Under the pieces are notes generated by a model that made no database searches, had not been told where the DNA came from, and saw only the letters and a program-made list of their open reading frames with translations. From contig CANJQN010000005.1 of NCBI GenBank assembly GCA_947476465.1, positions 99,693-163,692 of the forward strand: 64,000 nucleotides of DNA. Direction: 5' to 3'. The position numbers and the translations under genes are program-made. The DNA is from Comamonadaceae bacterium. Lineage in GTDB: Bacteria > Pseudomonadota > Gammaproteobacteria > Burkholderiales > Burkholderiaceae_C. Position 1 is the first letter of the stretch. Each line of letters starts with the position of its first letter. Below are positions 15,636-23,948 of this stretch, piece by piece.

Positions 15636-16211
15636 GTGGGCGGCTCAGCGCGATACACGGCCGTGCTGGATGCGAACGTTCTCTACCCGACGCTCGTACG
15701 CGATCTCCTCTTGCGCCTTGCCACGGTGGGCCTCTACCATGCCCGCTGGACTGAGGACATCCACGCGGAGTGGACGAGAAACCTTGCTGCAGACCGTCCC
15801 GACCTCGCAGACAAACTTCCGCAGGTTGTGGCACTCATGAATGCGGCCGTTCCAGACTGCCTGGTTGAGAACTACAAACCGCTGATCGGGTGCGTGACGC
15901 TCCCGGACGCGTCGGACAGGCATGTACTCGCTGCGGCGATTGCCGGTCACGCCGACGCCGTCGTGACCTTCAATCTCCAAGACTTTCCGTTGGAGGTCGT
16001 CTCTCAGCACGGGATCGAGATTCAGCACCCGGACGACTTCGTTATGAACCAGCTTCAACTGCAAGAGCTGGTCGCGCTTGAGGCTGTAAAGAGGATGCGA
16101 TCACGATGGAAGCATCCGCCGCGCACGGCGACCGAGCTCATTGAGGCATTGGACAAGCGTGGCCTCCCGCTCACCGCGGAGCATCTCAAGCAGGCGGCCA
16201 ACCTGAGTTGA
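15636..16211 (+). CDS. PIN-domain ribonuclease toxin (VapC-like)
   Basis: 191 residues, GTG start at 15636 immediately after the antitoxin stop. The PIN acidic residues are present: Asp12 in VLDANVLYP, Glu40/Glu45 in WTEDIHAEW, Asp91/Asp94 in LPDASDRHVLAAA, and the closing VVTFNLQDFP with Asp116. PIN toxins cleave RNA, often tRNA or rRNA, using Mg. About 70 residues follow the core (a helical tail with PPRTATELIEAL), longer than in short VapC proteins. All catalytic positions look intact, so it should be active. Confidence 0.8.
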   Translation: MGGSARYTAVLDANVLYPTLVRDLLLRLATVGLYHARWTEDIHAEWTRNLAADRPDLADKLPQVVALMNAAVPDCLVENYKPLIGCVTLPDASDRHVLAAAIAGHADAVVTFNLQDFPLEVVSQHGIEIQHPDDFVMNQLQLQELVALEAVKRMRSRWKHPPRTATELIEALDKRGLPLTAEHLKQAANLS

Positions 16212-16224
16212 GCGAACTGTAGAA

Positions 16225-16884
16225 CTACCGCCGCGCGAACATCGGCTGGTCGAAGTGCGCCACCCGCGTGTCACGGCCCCGGATACACACCTCGCTGAAC
16301 TGGTACAGGATGGCCGCCGTGGGCGCTGCGATCCAGCTGTCGCCCACTGGCATTCGAAGCACCTCGCGCCCGGGCTCTTCCGAGAGGCTGAGCATCGGTG
16401 CGTCGGCCCGCTGGAACTCCGTCACCGGGATGCGGTGGACGCTGGCCACCTCCTCTTCGCACGGCTGCAGGTTGCGGACACTGCCGGCCCACACGACGAC
16501 GGGCGTGATGACGTAGCCGGAGCGGGTGGCGTAGTCGTCAAGCGTTCCGAGGATGTCGCTGGCGCCGAGGGCCAGCCCCACTTCCTCGCGCATCTCGCGC
16601 AGAGCTGCTTCTTCGGGTGTCTCGCCCGGATCGATGCGGCCGCCGGGCAGCGCCCATTGTCCGCCGTGGCTCGACAACCGGTCAGCACGCCGTGTGAGCA
16701 GCACAGCGGCGCTCTGGCTCCACTCGGCATGCGCAGGCATTCCCGGCAACGCGGCCCCTTCACCTTCCTCGATCAGGGCCAGCGCCACCGCCGCGGCGCG
16801 CTGGGTGCCCACCGCCAGCCGACGCACCGGAAAGGCGGCGAGGTGGGCGCGCACCTGTTCGCGCAGGATCTTGTCTAGCAGCAT
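16225..16884 (-). CDS. Nudix hydrolase, CoA pyrophosphatase-like (NudL)
   Basis: 219 residues from ATG 16884. A TTG at 16911 is a weaker option. The Nudix box is complete, Gly82-x5-Glu88-x7-Arg96-Glu97-Met98-x-Glu100-Glu101-x-Gly103, preceded by the CoA-hydrolase-like context RRADRLSSHGGQWALPGG. It would hydrolyse CoA or a related diphosphate to a phosphopantetheine and an adenosine phosphate. The gene ends 13 bases from the PIN toxin stop (convergent) and is divergent from the flavodoxin gene. Confidence 0.8.
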   Translation of the reverse strand: MLLDKILREQVRAHLAAFPVRRLAVGTQRAAAVALALIEEGEGAALPGMPAHAEWSQSAAVLLTRRADRLSSHGGQWALPGGRIDPGETPEEAALREMREEVGLALGASDILGTLDDYATRSGYVITPVVVWAGSVRNLQPCEEEVASVHRIPVTEFQRADAPMLSLSEEPGREVLRMPVGDSWIAAPTAAILYQFSEVCIRGRDTRVAHFDQPMFARR

Positions 16885-16931
16885 GTGAACATTCTGGCAG
16901 CCTTGCAGCAACGGCCGTTATGCTGGCCGGC

Positions 16932-17429
16932 ATGACGCACAAGACGCTTCTGGTGGTCTATCACACCATGACGGGCGGCACTGAGCAGATGGCACAGGCC
17001 GCCGCCGAGGGTGCGCGCGACGAATCGGGTGTGCAGGTGCGTTTGCTGCACGCGCGCGAGGCGCAGCCCGAGGACGTGCTCAGTGCCGACGGCTATGTGT
17101 TCGCCACGCCAGAGAACCTTGCGGCGATGGCCGGGCTGATGAAGGACTTTTTTGACCGCTGCTACTATGCCGCGCTCGATCGCGTGAACGGCCGGCCCTA
17201 CGCCTTGATGGTCTGCGCCGGCAGCGATGGCCAGAACGCCGTCAGGCAAGTCGAGCGCATCGCCACCGGGTGGCGGTTGCGCGCCGTCGCGCCGGCATTG
17301 ATCGTGTGCACTCATGCCCAGACGCCCGAGGACATCGCCCGGCCCAAGCGGATTGGCGACGCCGACCTCGCGCAATGCCGTGAGTTGGGCGCCGCGCTCG
17401 CGGCGGGGTTGGCGCTCGGGGTGTACTGA
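16932..17429 (+). CDS. Flavodoxin-like NAD(P)H:quinone oxidoreductase family protein
   Basis: 165 residues from ATG 16932 (an ATG at 16920 would add four). KTLLVVYHTMTGGTEQMAQA is the FMN phosphate-binding loop of flavodoxins, followed by FATPENLAAMAGLMKDFFDR as in NADPH-dependent FMN reductases of the WrbA type. It is probably a cytoplasmic FMN oxidoreductase, with an unknown acceptor. The next 284 bases to the PaiB-like gene hold nothing I can identify. Confidence 0.75.
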   Translation: MTHKTLLVVYHTMTGGTEQMAQAAAEGARDESGVQVRLLHAREAQPEDVLSADGYVFATPENLAAMAGLMKDFFDRCYYAALDRVNGRPYALMVCAGSDGQNAVRQVERIATGWRLRAVAPALIVCTHAQTPEDIARPKRIGDADLAQCRELGAALAAGLALGVY

Positions 17430-17713
17430 GGGATGTGTCGGGTCTGGCGCTTGGGCGGCCAATGCGCGCACAGCTTCTTGCTGTGCTGCTGGGCCTTCAT
17501 ATGCGGGTCGGGCCCCCCTTCACCCGCAATCTTTCGGTCTTGAGCTCGAAGAACGGGTTGAAGAAGACCTATGAAGTCTTCGACGGGCTGCCACTTTGAA
17601 TCACGGTCGGGTCATTCGCCGCCCGGCCCGTACAGCAGCGCGAGGGGCCGCGTGCGGCGCGCATCACAAGATCCGCTACGACGGGTGTATCGCACACGCG
17701 CAGTACATCGGCA

Positions 17714-18364
17714 TCAGGTGTTGGTCGGATCGGTTTTCGATTCACCCCACATGGCACGAGCCACTTCGATCTTTCCACGCTCGCGCAGTTGATCTGCCGC
17801 GGTCGCACGATCCCGCGCTTGCTTGTTCTGGCTGAGCTTAAATTTGCCTTCGACCTTCGTGATCTCAACCTCGAGACCAACGATCTCGGCAAGCATCTGA
17901 TCGATGTAGCCCGGCTCGGAGTCGGCCATCTTCCAGGGGCGCGGGTCGCCAGTGCCCGCTTCGTGGCGCCGGGTCAGACGCGCGACCACACCCCGGACGA
18001 ACTTTTCATCGTCGTGAATATGCAGCGTGCCGTGGACATGGACCACACGATAGTTCCAGGTCGGCACCTGCCGGTGGAACTCGTGCTTGCTCGGATACCA
18101 GTTCGGGGAGATGTACGCGTCCGCGGCCCGGAAGACGACGAGTACCTGCTGGCCGTCAGCGGCCTCGCGCCACACGGGGTTGTTGCGCGCGACGTGGGCG
18201 CGAAGCCGGCCACCTGCGACGAGGCCCCCCTCAACTTCGAAGGGAATGTGATTGGCGTCCAGGCCCTCGGCTGTATGCGTGATCAGCACGCCAAGCGGGT
18301 TCTGGGTGACAAGGTCGAGCAGAGCACGCGGCTCCCGCTCGGCAAAGTGCTCAGGCACGTACAT
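17714..18364 (-). CDS. FMN-binding negative transcriptional regulator, PaiB family
   Basis: 216 residues with the canonical start MYVPEHFAE and the split-barrel blocks NPLGVLITHTAEGLDANHIPF, HVARNNPVWRE and PNWYPSKHEFHRQVPTWNY that define PaiB. Family members bind FMN or haem and act in stress or protease regulation in Bacillus. In proteobacteria the role is mostly unproved. It lies downstream of the catabolic genes on the same strand, 55 bases beyond the last of them. Confidence 0.85.
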   Translation of the reverse strand: MYVPEHFAEREPRALLDLVTQNPLGVLITHTAEGLDANHIPFEVEGGLVAGGRLRAHVARNNPVWREAADGQQVLVVFRAADAYISPNWYPSKHEFHRQVPTWNYRVVHVHGTLHIHDDEKFVRGVVARLTRRHEAGTGDPRPWKMADSEPGYIDQMLAEIVGLEVEITKVEGKFKLSQNKQARDRATAADQLRERGKIEVARAMWGESKTDPTNT

Positions 18365-18418
18365 GGCGGATGCCTGCGTTAACTGCGAAAGGAAGGTTGA
18401 CCACCGGCCCCCCCGGCC

Positions 18419-19381
18419 TCAGTTGGTGGGAATGTTCCGCTCGCGCACCAGCTTGCTCCAGCGCGGCAGCTCCTTGTTGAGCAGGTCGCCCATCACGGCA
18501 GGGGCGCCGCCTTCGGAGACGACGCCCAGCGCGGTGAACCGCTCGCGCACTTCTGGCGCCTGCAGGGCGCGGTTGACCCAGGCGTTGATCTTGGCGACGA
18601 CGTCCGGCGGCGTGCCGGCGGGCGCGAACATTCCGAACCAGGCTTGGCCTTCCACACCCGGGAACCCGGCCTCGATGAGGGTGGGCACATCGGGCAGCGC
18701 CGGCGAGCGCTTGTCGCTGACAATGGCCAGGGGGCGGATCTTGCCCTCGCGCGCCAGCGGGACGGTGGTGGCGATGGCGTCGAAGAACAATGGGACGTGG
18801 CCGCCCATCACGTCGGCGATGGCCGGTGCGCCGCCTTTGTAGGGCACGTGAATGAGCTGGGTGCCGGTGGCCGTCTGGAACTGCTCGGACAGCAGGTGGC
18901 CGAGCGTGCCGCTTCCGCCGGAGGCGACCGACACCTTGCCCGGCTTTGAGCGCGCATCGGTGACGTAGTCGCGCACGCTTTGGTATTGCGACTTGCTCCC
19001 GGTGACGATGACCAGGGGCGCCGAGATGACAAGCGCCACCGGCGTCAGGCTGGTCTGCGGGTTGAACGGCAGGTTAGCCACCAGGGCCGGCAGGCTGGAC
19101 AAAGCGCTCGCGAACACGCCCACCGTGTAGCCGTCGGCCGGCGCTTTTGCCACGGTGTCGATGCCCACCACCGCGCTCGACCGGTTCTCGACGACGACCG
19201 TTTGCCCCGCCTCCTGCGACATGCGCGCTGAGATCACGCGCGCGACGACGTCGGTCAGGCCGCCGGGCGACGAGTTGACGACGATTCGCACCGGCTTGGT
19301 GGGGTACGGGTCGGCGGCCAACGCGGGCGCCGTCACGGACAGCGCGGACAGGGCCAGCGCGGCAAGCTTGAGAAGGTTCAT
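18419..19381 (-). CDS. Bug/TctC-type tripartite tricarboxylate transporter receptor (last gene of island)
   Basis: 320 residues, start ATG 19381 with GGAGACATTC before it. A signal peptide ends PALAADPYP, then the Bug signatures YPTKPVRIVVNSSPGGLTDV, VVVENRSSAV and HVPYKGGAPA (ligand loop), and GTPPDVVAKI near the end. Bug proteins bind carboxylates in the periplasm and either feed a TctAB membrane pair or act as sensors. No TctA or TctB gene is nearby. It probably captures the carboxylate used by this operon. Confidence 0.85.
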   Translation of the reverse strand: MNLLKLAALALSALSVTAPALAADPYPTKPVRIVVNSSPGGLTDVVARVISARMSQEAGQTVVVENRSSAVVGIDTVAKAPADGYTVGVFASALSSLPALVANLPFNPQTSLTPVALVISAPLVIVTGSKSQYQSVRDYVTDARSKPGKVSVASGGSGTLGHLLSEQFQTATGTQLIHVPYKGGAPAIADVMGGHVPLFFDAIATTVPLAREGKIRPLAIVSDKRSPALPDVPTLIEAGFPGVEGQAWFGMFAPAGTPPDVVAKINAWVNRALQAPEVRERFTALGVVSEGGAPAVMGDLLNKELPRWSKLVRERNIPTN

Positions 19382-19400
19382 GAATGTCTCCTTTTGGTTG

Positions 19401-20663
19401 TCATGTGAAATCTGAACCGAATGCGCCACGCCTGCCCAAGTCTTCGATGCGGCTGGCGTCATAGCCGAGGACGCGCCCGAACACGTCCTCGTTATCTTGC
19501 CCCAACAGCGGCGGCGCGACCGGGTCGGCCGCCGGGGTGAGGCTCATGCGAAACGGCGGCGCCACGTTGGGCACCACGCCGGCCTTGGGGTGCGGGATGC
19601 CGGTCAGGATGCCGCGGCGGCGCACGTCGGCGCTGGCGAAGGCCTCGGGGATGGTGTTGACCGGCGCCACCGGCACACCGGCGACGGACAACTTGTCCAC
19701 CCAGTGCTCGCGCGTGCCGCTGGCGAACACCTGGGCCAGCAGGGCGGTCAGCCTGGGTTGGTTGTGCACGCGCAGCGGGTTGGTCAGAAACTGCGGGTCG
19801 TCAGCCAGTTCAGGCTGCCCGATCGCGCCGGCCAGGCGGCGAAACAGGCGGTCGTTGCCGCAGGTGAGAAAGATCGGGCCGGTCGCGGTGCCATAGGCAT
19901 CGCTGGGCGCGGTTTGGGGCGAGCGGTTGCCATTGCGCTGAAGCTCCTCGCCGCTGACAAGGTAGGCCATGCCGTACATGGTCAGGCACGCCATGGCCAC
20001 GTCGATCAAGGCCACCTCCACGTACTGGCCAAGGCCCAGACGCTCGCGTGCCACCACGGCGGCCAGCACCGCGCTGGTGGTCGTCATGGCGGTGGCGGTG
20101 TCGATGATGGGCACGGTGGTGCGCATGGGCAGGCCGTCGAGCTCGCCGGTGAGCGACATGAAGCCGCTGGCCGCCTGGGCCATGGCGTCGTAGCTGCGGC
20201 GCGCAACTTCGGTATTCTCGTCGCGGCCGAAGCCGGAGATGGCGCAATAGATCAGCCTTGGATGGTCCTTTGACACCGTGGCGTAGTCCAGGCCGAAGCG
20301 CTCCATCACGCCGTTGGAGAAGTTTTCCATCACGATGTCGGCGCCGGCGATCAGCTCGCGCGCCACTTCACGGCCGGCCTGGGTCTTCAGGTCCAGCGTG
20401 ATGCTCTTCTTGTTGCGGTTGGTGCTCAGGTAGAAGGCGCACTCGCCAGCCAGCGCCGTGGTGGTGTAGTGGCGGGCGTCGTCACCCTTGCCGGGCGTTT
20501 CGATCTTGATCACCTCGGCCCCGAAGTCGGCCAGTTGCTGGGTGCTGTAGGGGCCGGCCAGCATGCGTGTGAAGTCGATGACGCGCAAACCCTGCAGCGC
20601 CAGCGGCGCGCCCGCCGGGCGTGGCGTGTGCGGTGGAAGGTCAGGGCGGCGTGGCTCGTTCAT
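19401..20663 (-). CDS. CaiB/BaiF family class III CoA-transferase
   Basis: 420 residues from ATG 20663. The family core is LRVIDFTRMLAGPYSTQQLA, IKIETPGKGDDAR, the block YLSTNRNKKSITLDLK, then MAQAASGFMSLTGE, where the residue aligned with catalytic Asp169 of formyl-CoA transferase should be nearby. It transfers CoA between acids without ATP, activating a carboxylate. With the acyl-CoA dehydrogenase 24 bases upstream, it is likely the entry reaction of the pathway. Confidence 0.85.
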   Translation of the reverse strand: MNEPRRPDLPPHTPRPAGAPLALQGLRVIDFTRMLAGPYSTQQLADFGAEVIKIETPGKGDDARHYTTTALAGECAFYLSTNRNKKSITLDLKTQAGREVARELIAGADIVMENFSNGVMERFGLDYATVSKDHPRLIYCAISGFGRDENTEVARRSYDAMAQAASGFMSLTGELDGLPMRTTVPIIDTATAMTTTSAVLAAVVARERLGLGQYVEVALIDVAMACLTMYGMAYLVSGEELQRNGNRSPQTAPSDAYGTATGPIFLTCGNDRLFRRLAGAIGQPELADDPQFLTNPLRVHNQPRLTALLAQVFASGTREHWVDKLSVAGVPVAPVNTIPEAFASADVRRRGILTGIPHPKAGVVPNVAPPFRMSLTPAADPVAPPLLGQDNEDVFGRVLGYDASRIEDLGRRGAFGSDFT

Positions 20664-20686
20664 GGGCGTGATTGTGAGACGGCGCG

Positions 20687-21853
20687 TCAATAGGACTTGG
20701 GCAGGCCCAGCACTCGCTCGGCGATGTAGCACAGCATCAGCTGCGGGGTGATGGGGCCGATGCGCGGGATGAAGCTTTCGCGCAGCAAGCGCTCAACGTG
20801 ATACTCCTTGGCGTAGCCCATGCCGCCATGCGTCATGAGGGCGGTCTCGCAGGCCTTGTGGCCGGCCTCGGCGCCCAGGTACTTGGCGGTGTTGGCCTGC
20901 GCGCCGCATTCCAGGCCCGCGTCGTACATCTCGCCGGCCTTGAGCACCATGAGCGAAGCCGATTGCAGCTGCATCCAGCATTCGGCCAGCGGATGCTGGA
21001 TGCCCTGGTTCTGGCCGATGGGCCGGCCGAACACCACGCGCTCCTTGGCGTAGCGCACCGCGTGCGCCAGCGCCGCCTGACCGTTGCCGACGGCGCAAGC
21101 GCCTATCAAAATGCGCTCGGGGTTCATGCCGTGCAGCATGTACTCGAAGCCGCGGCCTTCCTCGCCGATACGGTCTTCGACCGGAATGCGGAAGTCGTCG
21201 AAGAACAGCAGGTTGGAGTCGACCGCCTTGCGTCCCATCTTCTCGATCTCGCGCATTTCCACACGGCTCTTGTCGATGTCGGTGTAGAACAGCGTCATGC
21301 CGCGGCTGGGCTTGGATGATTCCTCCAGCGTCTGCGTGCGCGCCAGCAGCAAGATCTTGTTGGCCTGCTGCGCGGTGGTGATCCACACCTTTTGGCCCGT
21401 CACGCTGTAGTGGTCGCCCACGCGGCGCGCGAAGGTCGTCATGCGCGTGGTGTCCAGGCCGGTGTTGGGCTCGGTCACGCCAAAGCAGGGGATGTCCTTG
21501 CCCTGGATGAGGGGCGGCAGGGCGCGGTCCTTTTGGGCCTGGGTGCCGAACCTCACTACCGGGTTCAGGCCGAAGATGTTGATGTGCACCGTGGCTGCGC
21601 CGGTCATGCCGGCGCCGGAAGCCGCGATGGTCTGCAGCATCACCGCCGCATCGGCGATGCCCAGCCCAGCGCCGCCGTACTCGGTGGGCATCGCGATGCC
21701 GAGCCAGCCCGCCTTGGCGAACGCATCGCGAAACGCGTGGGGAAAGCGGCCCTCGCGGTCGAGCGCCAGCCAGTAGGCGTCATCGAAGGGCTCACACAGG
21801 CGCACGATCGCGTCGCGGATGCTGCGCTGGTGGTCGTTGAGGGCGAAATCCAA
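20687..21853 (-). CDS. Acyl-CoA dehydrogenase
   Basis: 388 residues. The start is TTG at 21853 (MDFALNDHQRS), preceded by AAGGAGCACCC. The flavoenzyme motifs are CFGVTEPNTGLDTTRM and KVWITTAQQANK (FAD binding), then AVRYAKERVVFGRPIGQNQGIQ and the C-terminal MTHGGMGYAKEYHVERLLRE. The active-site base of short/medium-chain enzymes (Glu in YEG) is not obvious: the C-terminal region reads THGGMGYAKEYHV, as in long-chain/branched or isovaleryl-type relatives. It introduces an alpha-beta double bond into an acyl-CoA, passing electrons to ETF. Confidence 0.9.
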   Translation of the reverse strand: MDFALNDHQRSIRDAIVRLCEPFDDAYWLALDREGRFPHAFRDAFAKAGWLGIAMPTEYGGAGLGIADAAVMLQTIAASGAGMTGAATVHINIFGLNPVVRFGTQAQKDRALPPLIQGKDIPCFGVTEPNTGLDTTRMTTFARRVGDHYSVTGQKVWITTAQQANKILLLARTQTLEESSKPSRGMTLFYTDIDKSRVEMREIEKMGRKAVDSNLLFFDDFRIPVEDRIGEEGRGFEYMLHGMNPERILIGACAVGNGQAALAHAVRYAKERVVFGRPIGQNQGIQHPLAECWMQLQSASLMVLKAGEMYDAGLECGAQANTAKYLGAEAGHKACETALMTHGGMGYAKEYHVERLLRESFIPRIGPITPQLMLCYIAERVLGLPKSY

Positions 21854-21877
21854 GGGTGCTCCTTCAGAATGGCGACA

Positions 21878-22756
21878 TCATGTCGAAGGCGCGCGAAAGT
21901 ACTCGGGCCGCCCCCCAGGCCAGGGGTCGCCCCACAGCTGCTGCCCCCCGTCGACGGTGATCACCTCGCCCGTGATGAACTTCCCGCTGGACGCACTGAG
22001 GTAGACGCAGCCTTCCGCGATGTCCTGCACGTCGCCGGGGTGGCGCATCGGGTTGGCCTCGTGCTGGTAGGTGCGCAGGCCCTCGGCGGGGTACAGGCTG
22101 AAGGCGGTGGTCTCGACCACGCCCGGCGCCACGCAGTTGATCTGGATTTGGTGCGGCGCCCATTCCACCGCCACCGTCTTGGACAGGTAGATCACACCGG
22201 CGCGCGCGGCCGTGGTGTGGGCCACCGTCGGCCGGCCGCGCCAGATGGTGTTGACGATGTTGACGATGCGGCCCGCCTCGCCACGGTCAATCCAGCGCCG
22301 CGCCGCGGCCTGCATCATGTACCAGGTGCCGTTGAGGTTGGTGTCGATCACCGCCTGCCAGCCGCGCGGGCTGAAGTCGATGGCGAGGCCGGGAAACTGG
22401 CCGCCCGCGTTGTTCACCAGCACATCGAGCCGGCCGTAGTGCGCGAACACGGCGTCCATCAAACCCGCCACCTGGTCAGGGTCGCGGATGTTCACGGGGT
22501 GGATGAAGACCTGCGCGCCCAGGTTTCGCAGCAGCAGTGCGCTGCGTTCAAGCTTTTCGACCGTGCGGCCGCAGATCGCGAGCTTGGCGCCCAGGCGCGC
22601 ATACAACACCGCAATGGCCTTACCCAGGCCGCTGCCGGCGCCGGAGACCAGCACCACCTGGCCTTCGAACAGGCGGTCGCGAAAGGCGGTGGGCAGCGCC
22701 ACCAGCTCTTCGTCGGTGTAGCCGTAGGCCGGGGCGGGGGCGGTGTCGTCGTTCAT
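21878..22756 (-). CDS. PECR-like SDR (trans-2-enoyl-CoA reductase type)
   Basis: 292 residues. VLVSGAGSGLGKAIA binds the dinucleotide and NNAGGQFPG follows. At the catalytic position there is no YxxxK; instead HTTAARAGVIYLSKTVAVEW resembles the HSGAARAGV segment of peroxisomal trans-2-enoyl-CoA reductase and 2,4-dienoyl-CoA reductase. The enzyme therefore probably reduces an enoyl-CoA with NADPH rather than acting on an alcohol. It lies between the acyl-CoA dehydrogenase gene (24 bases) and the racemase-like gene (11 bases). Confidence 0.75.
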   Translation of the reverse strand: MNDDTAPAPAYGYTDEELVALPTAFRDRLFEGQVVLVSGAGSGLGKAIAVLYARLGAKLAICGRTVEKLERSALLLRNLGAQVFIHPVNIRDPDQVAGLMDAVFAHYGRLDVLVNNAGGQFPGLAIDFSPRGWQAVIDTNLNGTWYMMQAAARRWIDRGEAGRIVNIVNTIWRGRPTVAHTTAARAGVIYLSKTVAVEWAPHQIQINCVAPGVVETTAFSLYPAEGLRTYQHEANPMRHPGDVQDIAEGCVYLSASSGKFITGEVITVDGGQQLWGDPWPGGRPEYFRAPST

Positions 22757-22767
22757 CGCGGCAAGCG

Positions 22768-23931
22768 TCAGGACGGGTTATCGACGACCGGTGCCAGCAG
22801 GCCGCGCGCGCGCCAGTGCGCGACGCGGCCGGTGTCCAGCCAGCCATCGAGCGAGCGAGCGACGTCCGCGTTGTCCGCCGCACGCGGCGGCGTGGGCCGC
22901 GGGGGCGCGGTGCGGCTAAAGCGCGGTGCGGGCGCGGGCTGCTGCACGCCGTCGACCTCGATGAAGGCCTGGCGCGCGCGGGCCTGGGGGTGCTGCGGCG
23001 CCTCGTCGAAATCGAGCACCGGGGCGACGCAGGCGTCCGAGTCCTTGAACACCTCGTCCCAGGCGTCGCGGGTGCGGGTCGCAATGCGCGCGCCGATGGT
23101 CTCGCGCAGGGCGGGCCACTGTGCCCGGTCGTCGCGCGAGGGCAGGGCGGCCGCCCGCAGCCCCAGCTTGTCCAGCAGCTCCTCATAGAAGCGCTGCTCG
23201 ATCGCGGCGACCGACAGCCACTTGCCGTCGGCGCAGACATAGCAGTCGTAATACGGCGCGCCCGAATCCAGGTAGTTGTGGCCGCGCCGGGGATCCCACT
23301 GGCCGCTGGCGTGGATGCCATAGAACAACGTGGACAGCGAGGCGACGCCTTCATACATCGCCGCGTCCACCACCTGCCCCTGGCCGCTGCGGCGTGCCTC
23401 CAGGATCGCGCTGACCACGCCGAGTGCCAGGAACATCGCACCGCCGCCGTAGTCGCCCACCAGGTTGAGCGGCGGCGTCGGCGGCTGGCCGGCGCGGCCG
23501 ATGGCGTGCAGGGCCCCCGAGAGCGCGACGTAATTGAGGTCATGGCCGGCGCGCGCGGCCAGCGGGCCGTCCTGCCCCCAGCCGGTCATGCGCCCGATGA
23601 CCAGACGCGGGTTACGCGCCAGACACACATGGGGCGCCAGGCCCAGTCGCTCGATCACACCGGGGCGGAACGGGTCGAGCAGGGCGTCCGCCTGCTCGAC
23701 CAGCTCCAGCACGAACGCTGCCGCCTCGGGCTGCTTGAGGTCCAGCGCCACCGCCTCACGATTGCGCAGCACGAGCGAATGGCGCAGCTCGCGCGCAACG
23801 CCCACGTCGGCATTGGCCGCCCGGTCCACCCGCAGCACCGTGGCGCCCAGGTCGGCCAGCAGCATGGCGCACAGCGGGGCGGGGCCGATGCCCGCGAGCT
23901 CGACGATCTTGACTCCGTACAACGGTCCCAC
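22768..23931 (-). CDS. CaiB/BaiF family protein, alpha-methylacyl-CoA racemase-like
   Basis: 387 residues from GTG 23931, which has AAGGAG six bases upstream. The segment GHDLNYVALSGALHAIGR, followed by PLNLVGDYGGGAMFLA, matches alpha-methylacyl-CoA racemase (AMACR/MCR), including the His and Asp that act as the two bases. KIVELAGIGPAPLCAMLLADLGATV at the N-terminus is also AMACR-like. It would epimerise the alpha-methyl centre of a branched acyl-CoA to the isomer used by acyl-CoA dehydrogenase. That reaction implies a branched, for example isoprenoid or steroid-like, substrate. Confidence 0.8.
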   Translation of the reverse strand: MGPLYGVKIVELAGIGPAPLCAMLLADLGATVLRVDRAANADVGVARELRHSLVLRNREAVALDLKQPEAAAFVLELVEQADALLDPFRPGVIERLGLAPHVCLARNPRLVIGRMTGWGQDGPLAARAGHDLNYVALSGALHAIGRAGQPPTPPLNLVGDYGGGAMFLALGVVSAILEARRSGQGQVVDAAMYEGVASLSTLFYGIHASGQWDPRRGHNYLDSGAPYYDCYVCADGKWLSVAAIEQRFYEELLDKLGLRAAALPSRDDRAQWPALRETIGARIATRTRDAWDEVFKDSDACVAPVLDFDEAPQHPQARARQAFIEVDGVQQPAPAPRFSRTAPPRPTPPRAADNADVARSLDGWLDTGRVAHWRARGLLAPVVDNPS

Positions 23932-23948
23932 TGAGTGCTCCTTGGACT

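Noticed and set aside
17430..17713. Possible coding remnant (NLSVLSSKNGLKKTYEVFDG) before the PaiB gene
   Set aside because: Only about 30 codons with no known match and no ribosome site. It could be chance.
21392..23188. A 598-codon plus-strand frame opposite the acyl-CoA dehydrogenase and SDR genes
   Set aside because: It spans two real minus-strand genes and a gap, has an Ala/Arg/His-rich composition and no domain signature.
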